Assembly (NCBI GenBank): GCA_947454585.1
Contig: CANGML010000031.1
Span: 1 to 12,049 of the forward strand
Length of the DNA: 12,049 nucleotides
Reading direction: 5' to 3'
From: Comamonadaceae bacterium
Lineage (GTDB): Bacteria > Pseudomonadota > Gammaproteobacteria > Burkholderiales > Burkholderiaceae_C
Of the stretch, positions 1-7,261 are shown in pieces; within the stretch, counting starts at the first letter, position 1; every line of letters begins with the position of its first letter. A program made the translations under genes and the position numbers. The notes under the pieces were generated by a model. That model ran no database searches. It saw only the letters and a program-made list of their open reading frames with translations, and was not told the DNA's origin.

Positions 1-1391
1 AAGGGATCCACCGCCAAGTTGATCAGTTCGTTGCGACGACCGATACCTTGGTAAGCGATACCCAAATCAGCCAAGGCATCAGGGTTGTACAGATTGCGTC
101 CATCCAAGATGTAAGGCGTACGCATGCTCAGCTTCATGGCTTGGAAGTCGGGATTGTGAAAATTCTTCCATTCCGTCAAGATCATCAACGCATCGACCCC
201 CTCAAGCGCCGCCATATCATGCGCGACGAGCGTGAAGTGGTTCAGCAAGCCTTCTTGACCTGCGCAATCTAACCTCAAGGCTGTCATGGCTTCATGTCCT
301 GCCACAGGGTCGTAGGCTGTCACTGTCGCACCCCGTTGGAGCAGGCTCTTGATGACCACACGGCTAGGGGCTTCACGCATGTCATCGGTATTGGGTTTGA
401 AGGCCAAACCCCACACGGCGATTTTTCTTCCTGTCAAATCTTCACCCAAGCGTTTGACCAAGCGATCGACCAACAAGGTTTTTTGACGCTCATTGACTTG
501 CTCTGTGGCCGCGACCACTTGCATGTGATGGCCATGGGCCTGTGCGGTGCTGACCAAGGCTTGTGTGTCTTTGGGGAAGCAGCTGCCACCATAGCCACAA
601 CCGGCGTACAAGAAGCTGTAGCCAATGCGGTTATCTGCGCCAATGCCACGACGAATTTGATCTACATCGGCACCTAGGGCATCCGCCAAATTGGCGATTT
701 CATTCATGAAGGAAATGCGCGTGGCCAACATCGCATTGGCGGCGTACTTGGTGAGCTCGGCACTGCGAACATCCATCCAAACTGTGCGCGAATGGTGGCG
801 GTTAAAACTGGCGTACAAGTCACCCATCATGCGCTGACTCTTTTCATGATGAATACCCGCATCCACACCCACCACGATTCGGTCAGGGCGCATGAAATCA
901 TCAATCGCTGCCCCCTCTTTCAAGAACTCAGGATTTGAGACCACATCAAACATGTCAATCGACATGCCGCGTTGCGTCAGTTCATGACGCACAGCATCGC
1001 GGACACGATCTGCGGTTCCTACCGGCACAGTGGATTTGTTCACGATCAGTTTGAAGTCTTTTATATGACGTCCGATCATGGAAGCCACTGACAGCACATG
1101 CGCCAAATCTGCCGAGCCATCCTCTTGCGCTGGCGTGCCTACGGCGATAAACAAAATATCGCCATGGTCAATGGCCTCTTTTGCATCATCAGTGAATCGA
1201 ATACGGCCATCGGCTTGGTTGCGTGTCAGCAATTCTTTCAGCCCGGGTTCATAGATAGGAACCTCGCCCTCTTGCAGCATCTTGACCTTATGTTCATCCT
1301 TATCAAGGCACACCACCTTGAAACCCAAGTCAGATAAACATGCCCCTGTAACCAACCCCACGTAGCCTGAACCAATGACTGTGACTCGCAT
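1..1391 (-). CDS. ugd: UDP-glucose 6-dehydrogenase (partial, C-terminal tip outside window)
   Basis: Cytosolic enzyme that oxidises UDP-glucose to UDP-glucuronate with two NAD+, feeding acidic polysaccharides and possibly glucuronosyl lipids. The frame is open from the ATG at 1391 to the window edge (463 complete codons). The N-terminus carries the Rossmann motif [10 protein letters not shown] (residues 7-16). Further in are NKSTVPVGT, the central-domain stretch [14 protein letters not shown], and the active-site block [13 protein letters not shown] with the catalytic cysteine at residue 271. The UDP-binding C-terminal domain includes [19 protein letters not shown], and the visible end reads [10 protein letters not shown], which is where family members usually stop, so only a few residues should be missing. 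The start is well supported: an AGGAGG (1398-1403) sits 6 nt before it. A terminator separates it from the lipid operon upstream, so it is probably transcribed on its own. I saw no convincing Pho box in its leader. Confidence 0.95.
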   Translation of the reverse strand, partial: MRVTVIGSGYVGLVTGACLSDLGFKVVCLDKDEHKVKMLQEGEVPIYEPGLKELLTRNQADGRIRFTDDAKEAIDHGDILFIAVGTPAQEDGSADLAHVLSVASMIGRHIKDFKLIVNKSTVPVGTADRVRDAVRHELTQRGMSIDMFDVVSNPEFLKEGAAIDDFMRPDRIVVGVDAGIHHEKSQRMMGDLYASFNRHHSRTVWMDVRSAELTKYAANAMLATRISFMNEIANLADALGADVDQIRRGIGADNRIGYSFLYAGCGYGGSCFPKDTQALVSTAQAHGHHMQVVAATEQVNERQKTLLVDRLVKRLGEDLTGRKIAVWGLAFKPNTDDMREAPSRVVIKSLLQRGATVTAYDPVAGHEAMTALRLDCAGQEGLLNHFTLVAHDMAALEGVDALMILTEWKNFHNPDFQAMKLSMRTPYILDGRNLYNPDALADLGIAYQGIGRRNELINLAVDP

Positions 1392-1475
1392 AAATTTCCT
1401 CCTGAATGCCGTCATGGTTGCAGAACATCATGAAAGGAATAAGAAGAAAAAAAGTCAATTCGGTGACGGGGAGTC

Positions 1476-1499
1476 AAAAAAAATGACTCAGAGAGTCAT
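1476..1499 (-). terminator. Rho-independent terminator closing the olsB-plcP-agt-orf operon
   Basis: On the minus strand a perfect 7-bp stem, ATGACTC/GAGTCAT (1493-1499 with 1483-1489) and 3-nt loop, is followed directly by a run of eight T (1476-1483). It lies about 20 nt after the stop of the 127-residue gene and before the ugd leader, so it should end the four-gene lipid operon. A third copy of the arm (GAGTCA, 1471-1476) lies just beyond the T-run and could form an alternative hairpin. The stem is short and only moderately GC-rich. Confidence 0.75.
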
Positions 1500-1517
1500 G
1501 CGCAATTATTTGATTTT

Positions 1518-1901
1518 TTATCGTGGCTGCCAGTGTGCAACCCCCATCATCAAAAGCACACGCAAATGATTTTCTAGATTTTCTAGACCTTGTACTTTGA
1601 ATTCTTGTGACGACTGTCTGACATGAAAAAACTCATGCCGCGGAGGGAATTCAATACAGATCACATCTGGCACAAAACCCACGGGACATTGGAGTCGAAG
1701 CGTGGGGTATTGCCCATCAAACCGATTGGTACATGAAAAGCGAAAATTTATTTGCTGCGGCAATGGGTCAATCGATGCGATCAAGCCAGGCAACAAGTGC
1801 TCTCGCACATCGCCATAATCTAAATACCGATGCGTCTCTTTCAGGTGTGACTCAAAGTAAGCATCGCTCACACCATTGGACAAAAAATGAAGGGCACTCA
1901 A
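1518..1901 (-). CDS. Uncharacterised 127-residue protein, last gene of the lipid-remodelling operon
   Basis: I do not recognise this protein. It is soluble-looking, with no signal peptide or membrane segment. It has aromatic-rich alternating stretches typical of beta strands around residues 50-93 (INFRFSC, TLRLQCP, ICIEFPP, EFFHVR), an amphipathic C-terminal helix (about 105-120) and three cysteines (57, 72, 82). The start is a TTG at 1901 that overlaps the TGA of the glycosyltransferase (TTGA). GGAGG at 1909-1913 lies 7 nt before it, which is why I accept the non-ATG start. It is the fourth of four overlapping genes and is followed by a terminator, so it is made together with OlsB, PlcP and the glycosyltransferase. 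A role accessory to lipid remodelling is an inference from position only. Confidence 0.7.
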   Translation of the reverse strand: MSALHFLSNGVSDAYFESHLKETHRYLDYGDVREHLLPGLIASIDPLPQQINFRFSCTNRFDGQYPTLRLQCPVGFVPDVICIEFPPRHEFFHVRQSSQEFKVQGLENLENHLRVLLMMGVAHWQPR

Positions 1902-2965
1902 GGATGGACCTCCATCCCCTGAACGTGTGTGCGATCCATGCGAATCACATGCTGCTCAAACAACCGCGTGGACTCATCCCAGCTAAATAACAAAGCTTGC
2001 GCGCGCGCTTCAGAGCGAGGTATTTTTAAAGCTTCTAAGCTGGCATACGCCAAATCCTCGTGCAACACCCCACCCTTGCGGTGTTGTGGATCGTCCTTAT
2101 CAGGCCGTAAAACTTCCAAAGGACCATCCACCGGATAGGCTGCCACGGGTGTGCCGCAAGCCATCGCCTCCAGCATGACCAAGCCAAAGGTTTCATTCCG
2201 GCTGGGAAAAGTAAACACATCAGCCGCAGCGTAGACACGTGCCAATTCTTCGCGAGGTAGCACGCCCAACCAACGCACGTGCTGAAACTTAGCTTGCAGC
2301 TCTTTCTCCAGCGGGCCTACGCCACAGACCACTTTGCTGCCATGCCAAGGCATCGCCAAAAAGCTGTCGATGTTCTTTTCGTAAGACACGCGGCCCACAT
2401 ACAAGGCAATGGGTCGTGGCAGATCATCAAGGTCTGGATGGTGCGCCACCGTTTCTTCATAACTGAACAAACGCATATCGACGCCGTGCGTCCAGCTGCG
2501 TAAATTCTTAAAGCCCCAGCCCTCCAACAAGCGCATCACGCCGTGTGTGGGCACCAAAACACCCGAAGATGGCTTGTGAAAATGCCTGAAGATGGCATAA
2601 CCGATCCAAAGTGGAATTCGCAAGGCGGCTTTCAACACCTCGGGGAAACGCGTGTGAAATGCGGTGGTGAATGGCAGTGCGTGCTTCAAGCAATATTTGC
2701 GCGCTGCCCAGCCCAAGGGTCCCTCTGTCGCCACATGAATCACATCGGGGTGGAATGCATCCAGTTGGCGGGCTAACTGCTGATAGGGCCTGACGGCCAA
2801 ATCAATACCGGCGTAGCCTGGACAGGGCCGCGTCTTGAATAAATCTGGATGAATCACCTCCACCACATGTCCTTTGGCATGGAGCTGATCCACCAACTCC
2901 ACCAAGGTGGTCACCACCCCATTGATTTGGGGGCGCCAGGCGTCTGTGATTAGGGCGATCTTCAT
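1898..2965 (-). CDS. agt: GT4-family glycosyltransferase, Agt-like (probable diacylglycerol glycosyltransferase)
   Basis: Retaining GT-B glycosyltransferase of 355 residues, predicted to transfer a sugar from a nucleotide donor to diacylglycerol at the inner face of the cytoplasmic membrane. The N-terminal acceptor domain opens with TDAWRPQINGVVTTL (residues 7-21) and contains EGPLG (81-85) and AFHTRFPE (102-109). The donor domain has GRVSYEKN (191-198) with the usual Arg/Lys pair, and the E-x7-E signature as NETFGLVMLE (Glu258 and Glu266). The ATG at 2965 overlaps the plcP stop by 4 bp, and its own stop overlaps the next gene. Enzymes of this type sit beside plcP in bacteria that swap phospholipids for glycolipids under phosphate starvation (Agt makes glucosyl-, galactosyl- or glucuronosyl-DAG in Agrobacterium). 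The family call is firm. Substrate is inferred from context; a mannosyltransferase acting on another acceptor cannot be excluded. Confidence 0.8.
   Translation of the reverse strand: MKIALITDAWRPQINGVVTTLVELVDQLHAKGHVVEVIHPDLFKTRPCPGYAGIDLAVRPYQQLARQLDAFHPDVIHVATEGPLGWAARKYCLKHALPFTTAFHTRFPEVLKAALRIPLWIGYAIFRHFHKPSSGVLVPTHGVMRLLEGWGFKNLRSWTHGVDMRLFSYEETVAHHPDLDDLPRPIALYVGRVSYEKNIDSFLAMPWHGSKVVCGVGPLEKELQAKFQHVRWLGVLPREELARVYAAADVFTFPSRNETFGLVMLEAMACGTPVAAYPVDGPLEVLRPDKDDPQHRKGGVLHEDLAYASLEALKIPRSEARAQALLFSWDESTRLFEQHVIRMDRTHVQGMEVHP
1902..1917 (-). promoter_or_regulatory. Hairpin enclosing the ribosome binding site of the 127-residue gene
   Basis: In the mRNA, GGATGG and CCATCC can pair (6 bp) around an AGGT loop. 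The GGAGG Shine-Dalgarno sequence of the downstream TTG start lies partly in the stem and partly in the loop. The hairpin covers the last five sense codons of the glycosyltransferase, so ribosomes finishing that gene would open it. This looks like translational coupling; the pairing is visible in the sequence, the regulatory effect is inferred. Confidence 0.45.
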
Positions 2966-3735
2966 AGGGCTTTGGCCAGCTCTGCACTAGCAACCACCAC
3001 AGGTTCTGTTTGCCAATAGAGCAGCGACAACTCACCTTTGTCGTTTTCGACCAGGGCAGTTCGACTCTCCACCCAATCACCATCGTTGCAATACAAGACG
3101 CCATTGACATCACGTATTTCCGCACGGTGAATATGCCCACACACCACACCTTGGTAGCCATGTTTGGCGGCTTCATGGGCCACAGCATTTTCAAAATCGG
3201 TCACATAGTTCAGTGCTTTTTTGACTTTGTGCTTGAGGTAGGCAGACAAAGACCAGTAGGGCAAGCCCAAGCGTCCACGCATGTTGTTCAAATAACGGTT
3301 GAGTTTGAGCGTGAACTCATACAAATAGTCCCCCACATAAGCCAACCATTTGGCTTGCTGAACCACGGCATCAAAGTAGTCGCCATGAATCACCCACAAC
3401 TTTCGGCCATCGGCTGTTGTGTGCACCGCTTCATCTACCACTTCAATTCCGCCGAAATGATGATCAAGGAAATGCCTGGCAAACTCATCGTGGTTGCCTG
3501 GCACATAAATCACGCGACAGCCTTTGCGCGCTTTGCGCAAAAGCTTTTGTATCACGTCGTTGTGGGCTTGCGGCCAATACCAGCGACGGCGCAACTGCCA
3601 GCCATCAATGATGTCGCCCACCAAATACAAGTAATCACTGGTGTTTTCTTTCAGAAACTCCAGCAACGCATCCGCTTGGCACCCGGGCGTCCCCAAGTGC
3701 AAATCTGAAATGAAGATGGCGCGGTAGTGCATCAA
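2962..3735 (-). CDS. plcP: PlcP-like metallophosphoesterase (phospholipase C of lipid remodelling)
   Basis: Calcineurin-type metallophosphoesterase of 257 residues. The metal-binding set is complete: DLH (Asp11, His13), GDIID (Asp41), GNHDE (Asn81, His82), HGD (His117) and GHIH (His201, His203). It superficially resembles LpxH and is often annotated as UDP-2,3-diacylglucosamine hydrolase. However, the stretches WYWPQAHNDVIQKLLRKARKG (52-72) and RLGLPYWSLSAYLKHKVKKA (155-174) are those I associate with PlcP of Sinorhizobium, which removes the phosphorylated headgroup from phosphatidylcholine or phosphatidylethanolamine to leave diacylglycerol. Both flanking junctions are 4-bp ATGA overlaps, with olsB upstream and the glycosyltransferase downstream, the arrangement expected if the DAG made is glycosylated next. 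The start could be either of two adjacent ATG codons. The PlcP assignment rests on motif memory plus context. Confidence 0.82.
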   Translation of the reverse strand: MMHYRAIFISDLHLGTPGCQADALLEFLKENTSDYLYLVGDIIDGWQLRRRWYWPQAHNDVIQKLLRKARKGCRVIYVPGNHDEFARHFLDHHFGGIEVVDEAVHTTADGRKLWVIHGDYFDAVVQQAKWLAYVGDYLYEFTLKLNRYLNNMRGRLGLPYWSLSAYLKHKVKKALNYVTDFENAVAHEAAKHGYQGVVCGHIHRAEIRDVNGVLYCNDGDWVESRTALVENDKGELSLLYWQTEPVVVASAELAKAL

Positions 3736-4580
3736 GCGCCCAAAAAGTGTTTGCGGTAACGCGGTGGCATGTCGTTGATCTTCATCAACATGGGTAAATC
3801 AGCCGTGTTGAAATCTGGGTCCCAAGCGGGTGCCCCCAATACCTTGGCACCTAAGCGCAAGTAACCTTTGATCAATGCGGGCGGCTCAAACGCGGGGTTG
3901 ATGTCCCATTGCTCAACCGGCAGAGCCAAACGGGGCGTCACTTGGTTTTCAATACCCGCCAAATGGGTGGTCTTCAATTGGTGCCAAATACTGGCCGCCA
4001 CTTCGCCGCTCACCACACCTTGGTGCAACATAGGGATGCTGGCACAGCCGATCATCACATCGAGCTTGTTGCGCACCATGAATTCAGCCAATGCCCCCCA
4101 CAACGCCATGATGACGCCGCCATGGCGATGCTCTGGGTGAACGCAGCTGCGACCCAGTTCCACCATGCGATCACGGTATTGCCGTAAGCGCGTCAAATCA
4201 AATTCCAAATCAGAGTAGGTGCTGCCAATGCGCTTGGCTTGCGCCGGTGTCAAGACACGGTAGGTGCCAATCACTTGCCCAGAGACATCATCGCGAATGA
4301 TGAGGTGCTCACAAAAGTCATCGAACAAATCGATGTCATGACCAGGGATGGTGTCTTTCAAACGTGCGCCCATTTCGGTGGCAAACACGTCATAGCGCAA
4401 ACGCTGGGCCTCGCGCACTTCGTCTTGGTGCTTGGCCCATTCAACAATCAGGGCTGGTCGTGTTTCAGTTTTTTGGGCAGCGACAGAAACCTTTTGAGCG
4501 TCTTGATCGTGTCGATGAAGTGACCCCCGAGGTACATCGATGAATGACAAAGGCATGGTTGGATTTGGTAGTTCTTTCAT
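3732..4580 (-). CDS. olsB: L-ornithine N(alpha)-acyltransferase, first step of ornithine lipid synthesis
   Basis: GNAT-fold acyltransferase of 282 residues. It joins a 3-hydroxyacyl chain from acyl carrier protein to the alpha-amino group of ornithine, giving lyso-ornithine lipid. Family signatures visible are LRYDVFATEMGA (61-72), DLFDDFCEHLIIRD (84-97), VIGTYRVLTP (103-112), YSDLEFDL (122-129), the acyl-donor loop VELGRSCVHPEHRHGGVI (140-157) and MIGCASIP (176-183). Residues 1-45 are a variable N-terminal extension. The ATG at 4580 is preceded by AAGGA (4587-4591) with 6 nt spacing. It is the first gene of the four-gene operon and is divergent from olsA, so both enzymes of the ornithine lipid pathway share one regulatory region. 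A candidate Pho box lies in that region, in line with phosphate-limited induction of ornithine lipids in other proteobacteria. Length and motifs look intact. Confidence 0.92.
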   Translation of the reverse strand: MKELPNPTMPLSFIDVPRGSLHRHDQDAQKVSVAAQKTETRPALIVEWAKHQDEVREAQRLRYDVFATEMGARLKDTIPGHDIDLFDDFCEHLIIRDDVSGQVIGTYRVLTPAQAKRIGSTYSDLEFDLTRLRQYRDRMVELGRSCVHPEHRHGGVIMALWGALAEFMVRNKLDVMIGCASIPMLHQGVVSGEVAASIWHQLKTTHLAGIENQVTPRLALPVEQWDINPAFEPPALIKGYLRLGAKVLGAPAWDPDFNTADLPMLMKINDMPPRYRKHFLGA

Positions 4581-4609
4581 GATGTGTCCTTAGTGAATCA
4601 ATGGTTGAT

Positions 4610-4665
4610 ATTCTTAACAACGCATATGAATTAACTGGGAAGATTGCATGAAATATTCGTGACAA
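4610..4665 (-). promoter_or_regulatory. Candidate Pho-box promoter of the olsB operon
   Basis: Reading the minus strand, 7-mers recur exactly every 11 bp: TTGTCAC (4659-4665), ATTTCAT (4648-4654), a degenerate TCTTCCC (4637-4643) and AATTCAT (4626-4632). Ten bp after the last comes AAGAAT (4610-4615), a fair -10. This matches the PhoB-box layout (7-mer, 4-bp linker, 7-mer, 10-bp gap, -10). Transcription would begin near 4603, giving a leader of about 22 nt that contains the AAGGA ribosome site. Called by eye; the middle units are weak. Confidence 0.55.
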
Positions 4666-4710
4666 ACTTCACACGGCGTTCACCGATTTGTCACACAGCA
4701 TGCCTATGCT
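4666..4710 (+). promoter_or_regulatory. Candidate Pho-box promoter of olsA
   Basis: Three plus-strand 7-mers lie exactly 11 bp apart: ACTTCAC (4666-4672), CGTTCAC (4677-4683) and TTGTCAC (4688-4694). Each contains TTCAC or GTCAC. TATGCT (4705-4710) follows after exactly 10 bp, the gap typical of PhoB-dependent promoters. The first unit directly abuts the first unit of the olsB Pho box on the other strand (4659-4665), so the two sites sit back to back. The predicted transcription start is near 4717, only a few nt before the olsA start codon. Confidence 0.62.
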
Positions 4711-4722
4711 TGAGCGCTAACT

Positions 4723-5466
4723 ATGCTGATCAAATACCTACGACTCGTGCACGCGTTCGGACGCGCCTTTTGGATTTTGTGGGTCAAGTTCCCCAAACTC
4801 GACCGCGATCAAAAACTTGAATGTATTCAGAAGTGGTCGCACGACACTTTAAAAATTTTAGGGATTCATGTGGTGCATGAAACACCCTTGGCACACGTTG
4901 AAAACTCTGAATCCCCTCTTCTCCTGGTCGGCAACCATGTCTCATGGGTTGATGCGCTGATCATCCAATCGATACAGCCCAGCATTTTTGTAGCGAAATC
5001 TGAAGTCAAGGGCTGGCCGATTGTGGGCCATATTGCTACCGGTTGCGGCGTTGTCTTTGTAGATCGTGGCTCACCCAGCTCAGCACGTCGTATGGTCGAC
5101 GATGTGGCAAGCGCTCTGCACCATGGCTATTGCGTGGCGGGTTTTCCTGAGGGCACCAGCAGCGAAGGTAGCTCGGTGAGTTTGTTTCACGCCAACTTAT
5201 TTGAAGCAGCCATCAACCACCAAGTGCAGGTGCTGCCCTTGGCGATTCGCTACACCAACCCTACTACGGGTGCGCTGTGCTTGAAAGCTGCATTCATTGG
5301 TGACATCGGCTTTGTGGCCTCGCTTCACCAAGTGATGTCGTCAGCAGGTATTCAAGCCAAGGTCCATGTCGGCGCGATGCTGTCACCCCAAGGTCATTCC
5401 CGCCGAACTTTGGCCCATTTGTCTCACCGCAGCGTGAGTCATCAACTTGAATTACTCAACGCATAA
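4723..5466 (+). CDS. olsA: Lyso-ornithine lipid O-acyltransferase (PlsC family)
   Basis: PlsC-type 1-acyl transferase of 247 residues that adds the second, ester-linked acyl chain to lyso-ornithine lipid at the cytoplasmic membrane. Motif I is NHVSWVD (71-77, the H-x4-D catalytic pair His72/Asp77). Motif II lies around KSEVKGWPIVG (92-102), followed by VFVDRG (111-116). Motif III is FPEGTSSEG (141-149). A hydrophobic patch near residues 10-22 may help membrane contact. General PlsC (phosphatidate synthesis) is the alternative, but the short length, single domain and divergent pairing with olsB favour OlsA. No clear Shine-Dalgarno sequence precedes the ATG, which fits the very short leader predicted from the Pho-box promoter. 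The 3' end overlaps the TRAP permease gene by 11 bp tail to tail, so no separate terminator is visible. Confidence 0.87.
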   Translation: MLIKYLRLVHAFGRAFWILWVKFPKLDRDQKLECIQKWSHDTLKILGIHVVHETPLAHVENSESPLLLVGNHVSWVDALIIQSIQPSIFVAKSEVKGWPIVGHIATGCGVVFVDRGSPSSARRMVDDVASALHHGYCVAGFPEGTSSEGSSVSLFHANLFEAAINHQVQVLPLAIRYTNPTTGALCLKAAFIGDIGFVASLHQVMSSAGIQAKVHVGAMLSPQGHSRRTLAHLSHRSVSHQLELLNA

Positions 5467-7261
5467 GCGTAGCGACCATTGTCGGTAAACCGGTTGCCAA
5501 CAAAGGCAGCCAAGAGATGATCATGGTGCCTACAAAGATAGCCAACAATGCGGGTGCTACGCAAGCCGCGACCGTTCGAATGGGTTGCTTGAACACCGCA
5601 GAAGCGAAGTAAATGTTCATGCCAGCCGGCGGACACAAAAATCCCATTTCCATGTTCGCCAAGAAGATGATGCCGAAATGCACGGGGTCGATGCCATAGC
5701 TGGTGGCTAAAGGCAGCAGCAACGGCACCAACACCACGATGGCGGCATAGATTTCCATGAGTGCGCCTGCTGCAAACAAAAACACATTCAAAGCCAACAG
5801 AAATACCCATTTGTTTTGGGTCACGCTTTGCACCCACTCGGTGGCCAAGTCGGGGATGCCTGCATCGACCAAATAGTTGGTAAGCCCCAAGGCCATACCC
5901 AAGATCAACATCACGCCACCAATGATCTGCGTGCATTGCGACAAACATTCGCCCAGTTTTTTACTGTCCAACTCATGGTGTGCCCAAGCTTGTGTCAGCA
6001 CGGCATAGATGGCCGTCAAGGCAGCGCTCTCAGTCGGTGTGGCAAAGCCACTGCCCAAGGAGCCAATGGCTACGACGGGCGCCAACAACTCCCACTTGGC
6101 ATGCCATGCAGCTGTCTTTAAAGCATGCACATCGCGCACCGCTGCTGGTCCGTGCTCGGAAGGAATCGCGTCCTGACGCAAATAGCCACCAAAGATCAAC
6201 AAGCACACCACCATCAACACAGCGGGGACAACGCCCGCCAGGAACATGGTGTTGATGGGCACGCGGGCAATGATGGCGTACATGATCAGCGGTACCGAGG
6301 GCGCAAGCAACACACCCAAGGCACTGGCACTGGTCACCAAGCTGATCCCTTTTTTATCGGGGTATCCCACCCCTTGCAGCAAGGGCAGCAACAAACCGCC
6401 TAACGCCAAAATAGTGACGCCGCTGCCGCCCGTGAAAGCGGTGAAGCAAGAACACAGCACTGTCGCTGCGATCACCGTACCGGCTTTACCGCCACCAAAC
6501 AGCGCCACAAACACTGCGCCTAAGCGTTGGGCCGCGCCAGTACCTGCAAAAATCAATCCCGCTAAGGTGAAAAGAGGTAAAGCAGGCAAGGAAGGGTTGA
6601 CTGTGATTTGGTAATGCGACAAGGCAATCGACGCCAGTGGCAACCCTTCTTGCCAAAACAACGCCAAGGCTAAACCGCCTAACACCGTAAAAATGGGGGC
6701 GCCAAACGACAACAGCATCGCCAACACAACCGCCCAAGGCCAAAAGGGCAAAGCTTGGCCATCCAAGGCATAAGCAACGTAGGCACCCAGCCAAGGTGCC
6801 ATGAGGGCACCTGCCCATTTGAGGACTATTTGGGTTGAACAGCGCGCACCGAGCTTCATCCCCAGCACCGCAAAGCCCATCGGCATGGTGGCTTGAAACC
6901 ACCACACAGGAATGCCATAAGCCAAGACCTGCTCGGCGCCCCGCTCGCTGAGCACCAGCTGTGCGCTGGCCCATGCCAGCACACCACAAATCGCGGCAGC
7001 ACCTAATTGCCCAAGCGCAGACCAACGCGGCACCATCACACCTAGGCTGGTGAGGTGGCCATCACGTTCGGCCGCGATTGCGCCGCCCATCGCCATCAGC
7101 AAACCCAGGTGTTGAACCACCACGGAGGCGTTATCGATGCCTTTGCCCATCAAAGGGCGCGACAAAATTTCGACCAAAGGGATCAGCGCCATCAAGACCA
7201 GCGCCAAAGACGCCACGCCTATATCGGCCTGGGTCAAACCTCGCAATAAACGCCCCATCAC
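5456..7261 (-). CDS. TRAP transporter fused permease, DctQ-DctM
   Basis: Inner-membrane permease of 601 residues in which the small and large TRAP subunits are one polypeptide. Residues about 1-148 form a four-helix DctQ-like domain (hydrophobic blocks near 15-33, 48-64, 86-105 and 118-137). A linking helix lies around 150-168. Residues about 172-601 are a full-length DctM, with the family pattern LPLFTLAG (228-235), FGGGKAG (255-261), FTAFTGGSGVTI (273-284) and LLAPSVPLIMYA (318-329). It uses ion gradients to import a solute handed over by the binding protein encoded upstream. The start is a GTG at 7261 overlapping the dctP stop (AGGGA lies 7 nt upstream) or the next codon, an ATG at 7258 (TGATG overlap). 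It is the last gene of the tatT-dctP-dctQM operon and convergent with olsA. Confidence 0.9.
   Translation of the reverse strand: MMGRLLRGLTQADIGVASLALVLMALIPLVEILSRPLMGKGIDNASVVVQHLGLLMAMGGAIAAERDGHLTSLGVMVPRWSALGQLGAAAICGVLAWASAQLVLSERGAEQVLAYGIPVWWFQATMPMGFAVLGMKLGARCSTQIVLKWAGALMAPWLGAYVAYALDGQALPFWPWAVVLAMLLSFGAPIFTVLGGLALALFWQEGLPLASIALSHYQITVNPSLPALPLFTLAGLIFAGTGAAQRLGAVFVALFGGGKAGTVIAATVLCSCFTAFTGGSGVTILALGGLLLPLLQGVGYPDKKGISLVTSASALGVLLAPSVPLIMYAIIARVPINTMFLAGVVPAVLMVVCLLIFGGYLRQDAIPSEHGPAAVRDVHALKTAAWHAKWELLAPVVAIGSLGSGFATPTESAALTAIYAVLTQAWAHHELDSKKLGECLSQCTQIIGGVMLILGMALGLTNYLVDAGIPDLATEWVQSVTQNKWVFLLALNVFLFAAGALMEIYAAIVVLVPLLLPLATSYGIDPVHFGIIFLANMEMGFLCPPAGMNIYFASAVFKQPIRTVAACVAPALLAIFVGTMIISWLPLLATGLPTMVATLMR

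Noticed and set aside
434..649. Minus-strand 71-codon open frame inside ugd
   Set aside because: It lies in a different frame over the conserved catalytic region of ugd and has no ribosome site; it is a shadow.
1392..1475. Pho box or clear promoter in the ugd leader
   Set aside because: The minus strand has TTGACT and a GTCAC, but no 11-bp repeat partner and no convincing -10 at normal distance. Only the ribosome site is clear.
1471..1489. Operator formed by GAGTCA/TGACTC arms with an A-rich loop
   Set aside because: The 3' arm with its T-run is better explained as an intrinsic terminator for the operon. The extra arm may be chance, though it is noted in the terminator entry.
3010..3708. 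Plus-strand 232-codon open frame antisense to plcP
   Set aside because: Long but wholly opposite a conserved metallophosphoesterase, with no family motif; it comes from codon bias of the real gene.
2962..3735. Annotation as LpxH (UDP-2,3-diacylglucosamine pyrophosphatase of lipid A synthesis)
   Set aside because: The metal motifs are shared, but the middle sequence and the operon with olsB and a GT4 enzyme fit PlcP better. This is a judgement from motifs and context, not a computed tree.
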